Shown one piece after another: positions 1 to 6,913 of a stretch of 12,720 nucleotides of DNA; position 1 is the first letter of the stretch, and the number at the start of each line of letters is the position of its first letter. Source of the DNA: Brachionus rotundiformis (lineage: Eukaryota > Rotifera > Eurotatoria > Ploima > Brachionidae); assembly GCA_016802295.1 (NCBI GenBank), contig JAESIW010000193.1, positions 273,885 through 286,604 on the forward strand. Reading direction: 5' to 3'. The translations under genes were made by a program, and so were the position numbers. Under the pieces are notes generated by a model. It made no database searches and had not been told where the DNA came from. It saw nothing but the letters and a program-made list of their open reading frames with translations.

Positions 1-50
1 AAATTATATAAAAACTTATAAACTGTATATTGAATGTTAAAATTCATTTT
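1..50 (-). repeat. Inverted copy of the 71-bp repeat, cut by the window edge
   Basis: These 50 bases are a perfect reverse complement of 2062-2111, part of the 71-bp sequence that also occurs at 2048-2118 and 3804-3874. Beyond base 50 the match decays. The copy starts at the window edge, so its outer end is not visible. With 2062-2111 it brackets about 2.1 kb, which could be the body of an inverted-repeat transposon or foldback element. That reading is inference; the inverted identity is seen directly. Confidence 0.85.
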
Positions 51-346
51 TATTTAAATAAACAAAGACTTTTAATTTAGAATTTTGAAATTAAAAAAAA
101 AAGTTATTATCAAAATTTTTCCCAAAAAAAGGTACTTAAACATTGTTTTAAAGAAAGCGTTCAAAAACATTTTTCAAACAAATTCTTTAGAATATAATTT
201 TATTTTGAAAAAATTTTGGCTGAATTCACTTTACCCAATCTACTCAAATTAATAATTTGGCGGCAAAAATTTAGAAAAAATTATCAATTTAGATTTCTTA
301 ATAGAAAGGTATCTACATATTAAATAGGGATTCGTCTGGAAAAAAT

Positions 347-559
347 CTATCCAAAATTTGAAACTGTCGATTCATCATGCAAAATTGAAAGTCTTGTTTT
401 TCTTAATTGCAAAATACAACTATATACTTGATCTTTGTTGGGAACATAGTAATATTCTTTCAAATTAAGTAAATTTTTATTGAATTCTTTGCGAGCTTAC
501 AAAACATTCTCTTGCTCATGGTCTTCAAAAAACGGTCTATTTTTATTTGAATCATATTT
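347..559 (-). pseudogene. Unrecognised protein-coding relic, segment 3
   Basis: On the minus strand this frame stays open for 70 codons with one internal TAA at 497-499, ending in TAG at 347-349. The translation looks like a real soluble protein: mixed charge, few low-complexity runs, with pieces such as EYYYVPNKDQVYSC and LRKTRLSILHDEST. I do not recognise the family. It lies in the same orientation as the relics at 611-712 and 1529-1723 and may be a later exon of the same decayed gene. It could instead be a chance frame, although its codon use is less A+T-driven than the surrounding DNA. Confidence 0.35.
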
Positions 560-610
560 ACTACCTCATTTTAATAAATCTACTTTCTTGATCTAACTGA
601 GTGATCAGAA

Positions 611-712
611 TCAATTTATAAATGCCAGATCAGATATAGCTTCAACAGATAATTTATTTAATACTTCAAATTTGCTCTCAATTTTAAGAGTTTTATTTTC
701 ATCATTCGAGAA
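611..712 (-). pseudogene. Unrecognised protein-coding relic, segment 2
   Basis: A minus-strand frame reads about 33 residues, including NDENKTLKIESKFEVLNKL and ending SDLAFIN before TGA at 611-613. It looks like amphipathic coding sequence. It lies just 3' (in minus sense) of the RTE-like retrotransposon end at 732. An open frame runs from that element's shadow into this piece, but the element's own coding frame stops at 732-734, so the two are separate. A one-base shift after the stop exposes further protein-like residues toward 560. I do not recognise the protein. Confidence 0.3.
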
Positions 713-731
713 TGGATGATAATGAAATTTT

Positions 732-1000
732 TTATCTTCTTCCATCTTCAGTGGAGTATGAGACATCCACACGCTCCCTACATTCAACCCCATCCTTGGT
801 GACAATTTCTGCTTGTCCCCATGTGAGTTTCATCTCTTTCAGATCTATTTCAATCGTTCTCCTCCAGGTCCTCTTTGGTCTTCCAGCATTTCTCTTTCTT
901 TGGGGTGTCCAACATAGTGCAGCTCTAAAAATTCTGTCTGTCGGCATTCTGACCAAATGAACAAGCCACTGAAAGTCTTTTTCTGTGCATAATGTTATAA
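732..1000 (-). pseudogene. 3' end of a non-LTR retrotransposon RT (RTE-like tail)
   Basis: The minus-strand frame reads the carboxy-terminal tail typical of many LINE endonuclease-reverse transcriptases. A QWLVHLVRMP piece, equivalent to the usual QWLGHVLRM pattern, is followed by ALCWTPQRKRNAGRPKRTW, then RRTIEIDLKEM and TWGQAE, ending at TAA 732-734. The frame is open upstream to about 1000, where recognisable similarity stops. So only about 90 C-terminal codons of a protein normally near 1000 residues remain: a strongly 5'-truncated copy. A short non-coding tail follows the stop, as in RTE-type elements. RTE placement is from pattern memory and moderate; the LINE RT tail call is strong. 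Confidence 0.8.
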
Positions 1001-1141
1001 ACGTTAATTTTTTTAAATTAAAAGAAAGATATTTTATGAAAATAATCTTTTTATCTTACTTATTATTTAAATTTTAAATTTAAAATAAAATAGCTTAATT
1101 ATATATCTTTCATTTAGTTTAGTTTTTCAAATTTATTTTAT

Positions 1142-1265
1142 ATGGCGTCCATACTTATTTGGCCATATTTCTATGCGCCCATAAAATTTGGACCACTTAG
1201 CTGATCGGCAAAGTGACCGCTTAAGTCCGTACGTCCATTGGACCGGATTCGTCTGGCCAAATCCA
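1142..1265. other. G+C-rich patch with a repeated CGYCCAT...TTGGRCC phrase
   Basis: This patch stands out from A+T-rich flanks and has no convincing frame. A 19-base phrase occurs at 1146-1164 and 1176-1194, exactly 30 bases apart. Shortened versions lie at 1232-1244 (CGTCCATTGGACC) and 1250-1258. Several short inverted repeats could fold: GTCC/GGAC around 1233-1243, ATTTGGCC against GGCCAAAT (about 1158 and 1255), and GGCG against CGCC (1144 and 1177). It may be a MITE fragment, the end of a DNA transposon or a structured RNA. It is not a tRNA. Confidence 0.5.
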
Positions 1266-1528
1266 ACACTAATCTTTACATTGATATAATAAATGTTATC
1301 AAATTGATCATTTTTTTTTTAAAAAAAGGTACATGCTTGAAATATACTTAATTAAGTAAACTTAAAAATCTGTTTGAATAATGTTATTTGTGATGAATGA
1401 AAGCAGACTGATTAATTTTTCTTTTTAATTGTAAATTTTATTTCTAATCTATATTTTAGATTTGAATTTGTTTATTAAATCATCATACCAGATAAAATTT
1501 AATAAAGTTTATAACTTTATTTTTCAAT
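1266..1528. other. A+T-rich sequence with no recognisable feature
   Basis: I see only homopolymer-rich A+T sequence here: no frame, RNA gene or repeat I can support. It lies inside the inverted-repeat-bounded segment 1-2111, between the G+C-rich patch and coding relic segment 1. Confidence 0.5.
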
Positions 1529-1723
1529 TTAATAAATGACAATGTAACATGATGTAGCAACGAGTTTTGCATCATAAAGAACATTTTGTTCAATTGAAAA
1601 TTTAACATAAATACCGATGATTCAATCTGGAGCAATCCAAGGAACTAGAAGGTACCTCAAAAAAATATTTGGTAAAACCTGAGTCAACTGCTTAAGAGAA
1701 CCAACTTTTTCAATAAAAGTTAA
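1529..1723 (-). pseudogene. Unrecognised protein-coding relic, segment 1
   Basis: A single minus-strand frame runs 64 codons from 1723 to TAA at 1529-1531, interrupted only by TGA at 1622-1624. Before the TGA it reads pieces such as GSLKQLTQVLPNIFLRYLL and VPWIAPD; after it, IIGIYVKFSIEQNVLYDAKL. The even amino-acid mix continues across the stop in the same frame, the mark of a gene that has recently taken a nonsense mutation. I cannot name the family. Same-strand relics at 347-559 and 611-712 may belong to the same gene or transposon. Confidence 0.45.
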
Positions 1724-1857
1724 TCAATCAAATAGTTTACCTCTAAAAGTAAAAGAAGTTTAACCAATTTATCAATTCAGTTCAAACAAAGATATGATAA
1801 TTTTAAGTCAAATGTTAAAAAAGGTCTTCTTCAATTATATTCTATCATCTACTTTAT

Positions 1858-2082
1858 TTAAATATTTGTCCATTGTGTGAAAAGATAAGATCCTGTGTAT
1901 TTCGCTACCATAGATCTCTTTCTATTATGAAATCTCAATTGATAATTTTTTCTAAATTTTTGCCTCCAAATTATTTTGATTTGTTTTGGACTGGGTAAAG
2001 TCAAATCAGTCATAATTTTTACAAAATAAAATAATATTCTGAAGAATTTTTTAATTAAATTAAAATGAATTTTAACATTCAA
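1858..2082 (-). CDS. Small unrecognised open frame beside the inverted repeat
   Basis: A 74-codon frame begins inside the 71-bp repeat copy and runs inward. The first 25 residues are hydrophobic and A+T-driven (KKFFRILFYFVKI). The rest is basic and looks more like protein: LPSPKQIKIIWRQKFRKNYQ, then FHNRKRSMVAKY and SYLFTQW. It lies upstream, in minus sense, of relic segment 1, so it could be an earlier part of the same decayed gene or a transposon-encoded basic protein. No motif gives a function, and a chance frame cannot be excluded. Confidence 0.3.
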   Translation of the reverse strand: MNVKIHFNLIKKFFRILFYFVKIMTDLTLPSPKQIKIIWRQKFRKNYQLRFHNRKRSMVAKYTGSYLFTQWTNI

Positions 2083-2118
2083 TATACAGTTTATAAGTTT
2101 TTATATAATTTGGTGATT
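2048..2118. repeat. 71-bp direct repeat, left copy (target-site duplication)
   Basis: It is identical base for base to 3804-3874. It directly abuts the (TTGAAA)n tail of the LINE at 2119, and the other copy abuts the 5' truncation point at 3803. Flush junctions on both sides with full identity are what target-primed reverse transcription would leave. 71 bp is much longer than the usual LINE duplication of roughly 7-20 bp. Confidence 0.8.
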
Positions 2119-2180
2119 TCAATTTCAATTTCAAGGTTAATCAACAGGCTAGTGCCCATGTCAAAAGACCGATTAACACT
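2119..2180 (-). other. LINE 3' end: hairpin plus (TTGAAA)3 tail
   Basis: In minus sense, GTTAATC (2177-2171) can pair with GATTAAC (2142-2136). Between them a smaller GGC/GCC stem (2156-2154 with 2149-2147) with a four-base loop can form. Three TTGAAA units then run to 2119. This stretch is much richer in G+C than the rest of the 3' UTR. 3' stem-loops and microsatellite tails are known recognition features for the RT of CR1/L2-group LINEs; the same role here is inferred. Confidence 0.5.
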
Positions 2181-2268
2181 CCATTTATTTAAATAAAATA
2201 ATTTTTACAAATTAAAAATTAATTGTTTATATAATTATTTAAAAAAATAAAACATTGAAATATTTAAA

Positions 2269-3803
2269 TTAAATTTTTTGAATTTTTTTTACAAATTCTG
2301 AAAAAATTAGATTAATATTATTAAAAATTGAATGCTTAAATGTTGTAAATTTCAACATTGATCTCTTGATCACAAAGCAATTAATAAGTCGTGAATAGAA
2401 AAATCCAAAAGTTTTTTCACCATTTACTGATTTAGATGTTGGTTCTATCAGATTCTCACTGTTCCTTAAATTATATTTTAAATTTCTTGAGTCATTCTTC
2501 TTTAACTCCTGCCTTAGATTTTCAGGAGAGTTGTGAAAGTATAGTGTTTTATAAGAAAAAGATAACATTCTATCTAGAATTCTATGTTGGAATGCATATA
2601 GGCCATACTTTTCCAAGAAGTTATTAATATCGTTAAAATTATTTACTTCAAATTTGAACTTAAACAATTTAAATATTGTCAAATAATAACTCTTAGCCAA
2701 TTTAGTTATTGCCTCTTTTGAGAAATAGCACAAAAGAGTCGAGCAATAGTCAAAATAAGGTAATATAAACGTCTTAAAAAATTGTATTTTTACAGAAGTT
2801 GATAGATAGAATAGTCTTTTAATGCTGAATAATTTTTTATTCACAACTAATGAGATACTACATGCAAAATTAGAAAAGTTAAGATTTTTATCTATTTTGT
2901 AACCTAAAAGAGTTATTTCATCGACAACTTTTATTTCATTTCCACAAAGATTAATTATTTTAGGAATAATGGTTTTTCTACTTGAATAGATCATACAATA
3001 GGTTTTTGACCAATTAATATCAACCTTGTTAAAAAAACACCAATCACTAAGATTGTGGATGGTACCCGAAAAAGTTTTTAAAACACTTTCAAGGTCCTTA
3101 TCAGAGTGACTAATTGTAGTGTCATCAGCAAACATTTTTATATCAAATTTTCTTAAAAGATAAGGAAAATCATTAATAAAAATCAGAAAAAGAAGAGGAC
3201 CTAGGACTGAACCTTGTGGAACACCTAACTTTAAAGCTGTAGGTTTTGATCTTTCATTTCCAAGATGAACTATTTGAGATCTATTGACAAAATAATTTGA
3301 AAGAAGACCTAAAGAATTATTGTCAAATCCATAGTGAAATAATTTCAAGAGAAGAAGATTTGGATCAATCACGTCAAAAGCTTTTCTAAAGTCAATAAAA
3401 AGTGATAAGGTAGTAAGTTTCTTTTCTTTGGCTAGATTTAATTCACTAAGATATTCATGAAATGCAGTCTGACATGAATGTCCAGGTCTGAATCCATGCT
3501 GTCCATTAAAAAATATATTGTTAGATTCAAAATAGCTTGATATTTGACGAGCCAGTAATCTTTCAAACAATTTTGCAATTGGAGAAAGAACTGAAATAGC
3601 CCTGTAGTTATTAATATCTGATTTATTACCTTTATTTTTAAATAAAGGATTAACAATGGCTAGCTTCCAGTCATCAGGTATTGATTTTAATCTCAAGCAT
3701 TCATTATAAAGAATAAGTAGTAAGGGAGCAAAAAGTTCTGGTAGACCTTTTAGTATTTTAGGATGAATACCAACATATCCAGGTGAGCTAGAAGATGGAA
3801 TGA
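2269..3803 (-). CDS. Reverse transcriptase, C-terminal ORF2 part (5'-truncated LINE)
   Basis: The frame is open from the 5' junction at 3803 to TAA at 2269; a few more codons read by chance into the flanking repeat. It begins SSSSPGYVGIHPKILKGLP, then IPDDWKLAIVNPLFKNKG, the standard start of a LINE RT. Numbering from the leucine codon at 3696, core motifs are NYRAISVL (about 30-37), QHGFRPGHS (66-74), FIDFRKAFD with the first catalytic Asp (100-109), GVPQGSVLGPLLFLIF (158-173) and FADD with the catalytic Asp pair (189-192). After the thumb, the C-terminal LINE region (KTFGFFYSRLINCF) is complete. No stop or frameshift is visible. Without the endonuclease and a promoter, the copy is very unlikely to move by itself. 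The clade is uncertain between CR1, L2 and Jockey relatives. Confidence 0.9.
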
Positions 3804-3874
3804 TTTTTAATTAAATTAAAATGAATTTTAACATTCAATATACAGTTTATAAGTTTTTATATAATTTGGTGATT
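3804..3874. repeat. 71-bp direct repeat, right copy (target-site duplication)
   Basis: It is identical to 2048-2118 and starts exactly where RT coding similarity ends. Beyond 3874 the two flanks differ (ACCTTA here, TCAATT at 2119), which marks the original target boundary. Confidence 0.8.
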
Positions 3875-4124
3875 ACCTTAGTAATAATTCACATTTTTTA
3901 GCTGTTCTCAAAATCAGTATAAATTGTTAAGATTGGTAAGTTTTTGAAATTTGGCTTTAAAAAAATATCTAGAAAAAAATAAATAAATGTTTCAAATAAG
4001 AAGTTTCATAAAATGTTAAATTTCTCTTTTCTCTTCATGAACAACTGTCTTAAAATCCCTTTTTGAGAGTGATATTCCTTTGATAACTATGTTTCCTTAA
4101 AAATTAAATTTTTCAACATTTAAA

Positions 4125-4529
4125 TCAAAATCTTTCTGCTTTCATTATTTCGGAATAGTCATATCTTGTATTTAAAATTTGTTTAAAAATTGCTTTTTTC
4201 GTATTGGAACTAAATGCAGCATTTAGCTTCGAAAGATGAGCTTTAGTTACTTTAACACATGAATATTCTGGACTTAAAAGAACTTCACCATCAACATGGT
4301 CACATTCTCAATTGCTTTAAATCATAAGAGAATGAGAAAAAAACGTTTATCATTCTCTTAATTAAAATTTAGATATTAAATTTTTAAATGAATTAATTTT
4401 ATACCTTCAAGAGCCTCAACCAATTTTAGTTTATCATTATATAGTTTACTTTCTTTTCTAAGGACTTAATTTCCAGTTTCTCAATAAGATTAGTTCTATC
4501 TTCTATTTGTCTAATTAACTGTAAATATT
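4125..4529 (-). pseudogene. Coiled-coil plus BEN-like two-exon gene fragment
   Basis: Minus strand. A short exon begins after TTTACAG (first base 4518) and reads QIEDRTNLIEKLEIKSLEKK, a heptad-like coiled coil. One base out of frame it continues as ESKLYNDKLKLVEALE and ends at 4405 before GTATAA. The next exon starts at 4306 after an AG and runs to TGA at 4125-4127, reading VDGEVLLSPEYSCVKVTKAH, then LSKLNAAFSS and FKQILNTRYDYSEIM. Donor and acceptor phases agree across the 98-nt intron (4307-4404). The alternation of hydrophobic residues in the last exon resembles a BEN domain, a DNA- or protein-binding fold often placed after a coiled coil; this is low confidence. The frameshift near 4450 and the missing upstream part suggest a pseudogene, or an unrecognised extra exon boundary. 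Confidence 0.45.
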
Positions 4530-4589
4530 CATATTATTTTTGGATGAGGCAATGGCCTTCATAGTTCTTACAGAAGTCCATGTTAAGTA

Positions 4590-5043
4590 AGTGAAAATGG
4601 GAAAGAATCCCCTATCAAGGAGGCCCTTTTGGAGAAGAGTAAATAAGTTCAGATCATAGTAATGTTCAAGACAGATTCTGTCACTATTAAAAGATGAAAT
4701 GCAAATATAAATAAAGCGTAAATTTCTGGAAATATCTTAGCGACAACCTTTAGTCCTCATCTAGATTTTTTGGGATAAAAAGATAGTAGTGAATAATCAC
4801 AAACCATTAAAGACTTCTTAAAAATAAGAAAAAAATACCTTAAAGGAGCCCATTTCTCTTTGGAAATAACAAATACTTTAAAAAAAGACAAAAAAAAGTG
4901 AAAGGTCCTGGTTTAGATCGAATCCACAATCTAATGCTAAAAAACTTACCCAAAGAGACCTTAATTGAGTTATGCCAACATGAGTTTGAACTAGGCCAAG
5001 TCAAAATCCTGGATATAGCAAGTATAACTATGATATCCAAGTG
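4590..5043 (+). pseudogene. Decayed LINE reverse transcriptase, N-terminal RT region
   Basis: Plus strand. Residues typical of the linker before an RT domain can be picked out across frames: PFWRRVNKF near 4625, SVNFWKYLSDNL near 4715, FWDK near 4770. From about 4840 one frame is clear: HFSLEITNTLKK, then KGPGLDRIHNLMLKNLPKET, then LCQHEFELGQV and ITMISK, ending in TGA at 5041-5043. This is the usual pattern before RT motif 1 (spacer, PGxDxIxNxMLK, then the A-x-x-x-IPK strand). Several stops and shifts make it dead. It differs from the 2119-3803 element in sequence and orientation. Farther on, WYTDAYSDAT near 5078-5107 weakly recalls the first strand of an RNase H domain. Confidence 0.7.
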
Positions 5044-5300
5044 ACTTTTTCCAATTCAGATCTCCTAGAAGATACATGGTATACTGATGCATATTCGGAT
5101 GCAACTTCTTTAAATTAATTTAAACAATTTAGATACTTAAATAAGGATTCCATAGAAATAGAATAAATATTTTGTTTTTCATGTTTTTTTAAATCAAGGT
5201 ATTTAATAGACAAAAAAAAGTAATTGAACGAGGTGATAATTTTATATAGGATGATATTCAAAAATGTTTATTTATTTGTAAAGATGTTCAAATTGGCAAT

Positions 5301-5639
5301 CAGCTTTTAATTTGAGTTAATTATAAATTAGAATCTGGATATTTTTATTTGCTTCAGTTCTTTGAGTATTATATTTATATATGGGTGAAATCAAATATTT
5401 TATTTGAATCGCTTTTTTAATTTATTTATTTTTTTTTAATAAATAATAATTGAATAGTTTAATATTAGATGATATTTTATTTTAAAAAAATAAAATAAAA
5501 TAAAAAAGCGACCAAAAATGTTATTTTAGTTGTCAATAAGAAACTGGTATTTAATAAAATTATCATCTTAGTTGATGATGTAAAATTATTTAAATTAATT
5601 AAATTTTAAGCATGAACCAAATATTAGCTTGAACCAAAT
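5301..5639 (+). repeat. Dispersed repeat, copy 1 (interrupted)
   Basis: Its first 39 bases (5301-5339) are identical to 12196-12234. Further similar blocks follow in the same order and orientation: AGTATTATATT, TCAAATATTTT, and near the end the 13-mer CATGAACCAAATA within a longer match (about 5572-5630 against 12362-12419). This copy is about 100 bases longer because of the foldback at 5410-5510. No protein is seen in the plus sense. It may be a non-autonomous element or a duplicated gene 3' flank. Confidence 0.7.
5410..5510. repeat. Short foldback inside dispersed repeat copy 1
   Basis: The segment begins CGCTTTTTTAATTTATTTA and ends with the near reverse complement, closing in AAAAAAGCG. 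About 25 bases at each end can pair imperfectly. The other copy of the surrounding repeat (12196-12418) lacks this block, so it looks like an insertion. No clear target duplication is visible, and low complexity makes slippage an alternative. Confidence 0.45.
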
Positions 5640-5825
5640 ATTGGCGCTAAAAACTTGGAAAAAAATGTAAATTTAATATGGTACATCATTCAATATCACA
5701 TTTTACGTCTTTGAATTATTTTTAAAATGTACCAAGTTCATTATTTTAGCTACTGCTTGAGGAAGATATCTATGCTAGCTAAATTCATGGATATTGGGTG
5801 AGTACTCAACTGGCTAATTTAATAG

Positions 5826-5833
5826 CTTATTTT
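5826..5833. repeat. 8-bp target-site duplication, left copy
   Basis: CTTATTTT directly precedes the left terminal inverted repeat and is repeated exactly at 6914-6921 after the right one. Eight- to nine-base duplications are the known signature of Merlin (IS1016/ISXO2-like) transposons. Confidence 0.9.
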
Positions 5834-5890
5834 GGGTCTTGTACCATTCGTGGACAATTGTCCATGAACAATTGAAGATGTATGATTGGT
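5834..5890 (+). repeat. Left terminal inverted repeat, 57 bp
   Basis: It is a perfect reverse complement of 6857-6913. It contains the palindrome TGGACAATTGTCCA at 5851-5864, a likely dimer binding site for the transposase by analogy with other cut-and-paste elements. Confidence 0.95.
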
Positions 5891-5901
5891 AGCTGGATAG
5901 C

Positions 5902-5950
5902 TGGACAATTATTTAATTAGGTGGACAATTAATTGAAAAGTTGGACAATT
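5902..5950 (+). repeat. Three TGGACAATT sites at exact 20-bp spacing
   Basis: TGGACAATT occurs at 5902-5910, 5922-5930 and 5942-5950 in the same orientation. The same word forms half of the palindrome in each terminal repeat and recurs at 6831-6839 (direct) and 6849-6857 (inverted). Two helical turns of spacing would place the sites on one face of the DNA, which suits an iterated subterminal transposase binding array. Function is inferred. Confidence 0.75.
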
Positions 5951-6000
5951 TTTTTAGAAATAAAAATCAATCAAAATAATCAATAAACTTAGTCTCTCTA

Positions 6001-6006
6001 TTTATT
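6001..6006 (-). terminator. Possible poly(A) signal of the transposase gene
   Basis: TTTATT on the plus strand gives AATAAA on the minus strand, about 115 bases after the transposase stop and before the left terminal repeat. The hexamer is common in A+T-rich DNA, so this is only a candidate. Confidence 0.35.
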
Positions 6007-6122
6007 TTTACGACTTCTTAAATTATATTTTATCGGCAAATCACACGTACTCTCCATTGCTTCATTATTTGTATCGCCATTCTTCTTTCTCCCTCTTTTT
6101 TTTGGAGATTTTTTTTCGACAA

Positions 6123-6817
6123 TTACTTGGTCAACATTTCAAAGGCTGGTATGGTGACCGGAGCATCTTTAATAAGATTTAGTCTAGCTATCTGTCTAGA
6201 TTTAGGACTCCCGCTATCACTTAACACAACTGGACTGTCTACTCTTTCCAAAGCTGAACTATCAACAGCCTGATAATCATGGTCTCCATGGTTGCTATAC
6301 AATGGAAGGTCATTTGAGATTGATTCATCATCTGAATCAATTTCAAACACTTCGCCGCCAGTCTTTACCAAAGCTTCAGCCATCTCATTCATATCAAATC
6401 TACTTGAATCATATTTAGATATTTCGTCGATAATAGCATCAGCGGCATCACCTCTTCCGGTCAAACAAGCCTTACGACGCCAACAAGACTCAACTAAATA
6501 TGACTCTAAATAATCTCTGGAAACACCCCTCATTACTTTGATATGCACCTTAGCAGCATTCCAGACCGACTCAATGCTGTTTGTGTGCACTCCGTTTTCT
6601 GGATTAACGAAATAAAGTTGATGATTGACCGTCAAGTGTTTGAAGTGTTTGTCTAAATCACGGATACGACTATAAGCCTATAGATTTCGACGATTTTACC
6701 ATCACCACCAAGTCTAAAATTTTCAATATCTAATGACATCACTGCTATGTGTCTAAATCTTTGTTGGTAGGTTATAAGAGTTTGACGTTCAACTGGTACC
6801 ATGCACGTTTGACACAG
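6123..6817 (-). pseudogene. ISXO2-like (Merlin) transposase, internally deleted
   Basis: The carboxy-terminal part reads on the minus strand from 6677 to TAA at 6123. It contains AYSRIRDLDKHFKHLTVNHQ, then FVNPENGVHTNSIESVWN, the classic third catalytic block of the ISXO2/IS1595 DDE family, whose Glu (IE in HTNSIE) is kept. An acidic, serine-rich tail of about 100 residues follows. Farther upstream, in another frame (6817 to about 6683), MVPVERQTLITYQ, then NFRLGGDGKIVEI is readable. GGxGKxVEI should continue into the Asp of the first catalytic block. Instead the sequence jumps at 6678-6683 into the AYS piece. The deletion removes the first and second catalytic Asp, puts a TAG in the path and changes frame. 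The N-terminus is also missing. The protein cannot be an active transposase, though the C-terminal frame is open. Confidence 0.88.
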
Positions 6818-6856
6818 TTATTCAATTAGGTGGACAATTAGATAAAAAAATTGTCC

Positions 6857-6913
6857 ACCAATCATACATCTTCAATTGTTCATGGACAATTGTCCACGAA
6901 TGGTACAAGACCC
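6857..6913 (-). repeat. Right terminal inverted repeat, 57 bp
   Basis: Perfect inverted match to 5834-5890. It contains the palindrome TGGACAATTGTCCA at 6883-6896, with a further inverted TGGACAATT at the inner edge (6849-6857). Confidence 0.95.

Larger units (their letters stand above)
2119..3803 (-). mobile_element. 5'-truncated LINE (CR1/L2/Jockey-like), 1685 bp
   Basis: The element runs on the minus strand from a 5' truncation at 3803 to a 3' tail at 2119. It contains an RT frame, about 150 bases of 3' UTR with a possible hairpin, and a terminal run of TTGAAA repeats. Short 3' tandem repeats instead of long poly(A) are typical of CR1, L2 and I-type LINEs. ORF1, the endonuclease domain and the first RT residues are missing, as expected from incomplete reverse transcription. 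The open RT frame and identical flanking duplications suggest a recent insertion. Confidence 0.85.
5834..6913 (-). mobile_element. Merlin/ISXO2-like DNA transposon, internally deleted, 1080 bp
   Basis: The element is complete at its ends: perfect 57-bp terminal inverted repeats starting GGGTCTTGTACC and an 8-bp target duplication. It carries an ISXO2-type (DDE_Tnp_IS1595) transposase relic on the minus strand. The transposase is missing its centre and start, so this is a non-autonomous derivative that would need a full-length relative. Each end carries additional TGGACAATT sites inside the terminal repeats. Identical ends and duplications suggest recent movement. Confidence 0.92.

Noticed and set aside
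712..960. Plus-strand open frame of 82 codons
   Set aside because: It lies antisense to the recognised LINE RT tail at 732-1000 and has no independent protein signal.
2436..3656. Frames at 2436-2627 (plus) and 3438-3656 (minus)
   Set aside because: Both overlap the RT frame in other phases and read unlike any protein; the RT motifs fix the real frame.
2048..3874. Direct repeats read as long terminal repeats of an LTR retrotransposon
   Set aside because: They are only 71 bp, do not start TG or end CA, and the enclosed RT is of LINE type with a TTGAAA tail and no protease, RNase H or integrase.
4518..4736. Minus-strand open frame of about 70 codons reading into 4730
   Set aside because: Most of it is opposite the plus-strand RT linker pieces and carries no motif. 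Only the part beyond TTTACAG toward 4125 was kept.
4840..5040. Minus-strand open frame of 66 codons
   Set aside because: It is the antisense shadow of the plus-strand RT piece containing GPGLDRIHNLMLKNLP.
5902..5950. Regular 20-bp repeats read as a CRISPR array or tandem satellite
   Set aside because: Only nine bases are shared, there are three units, and the same word recurs in the transposon ends. They belong to the Merlin-like element.
6292..6513. Plus-strand open frame of 73 codons
   Set aside because: Antisense to the transposase, whose HTNSIE block and tail explain the region.
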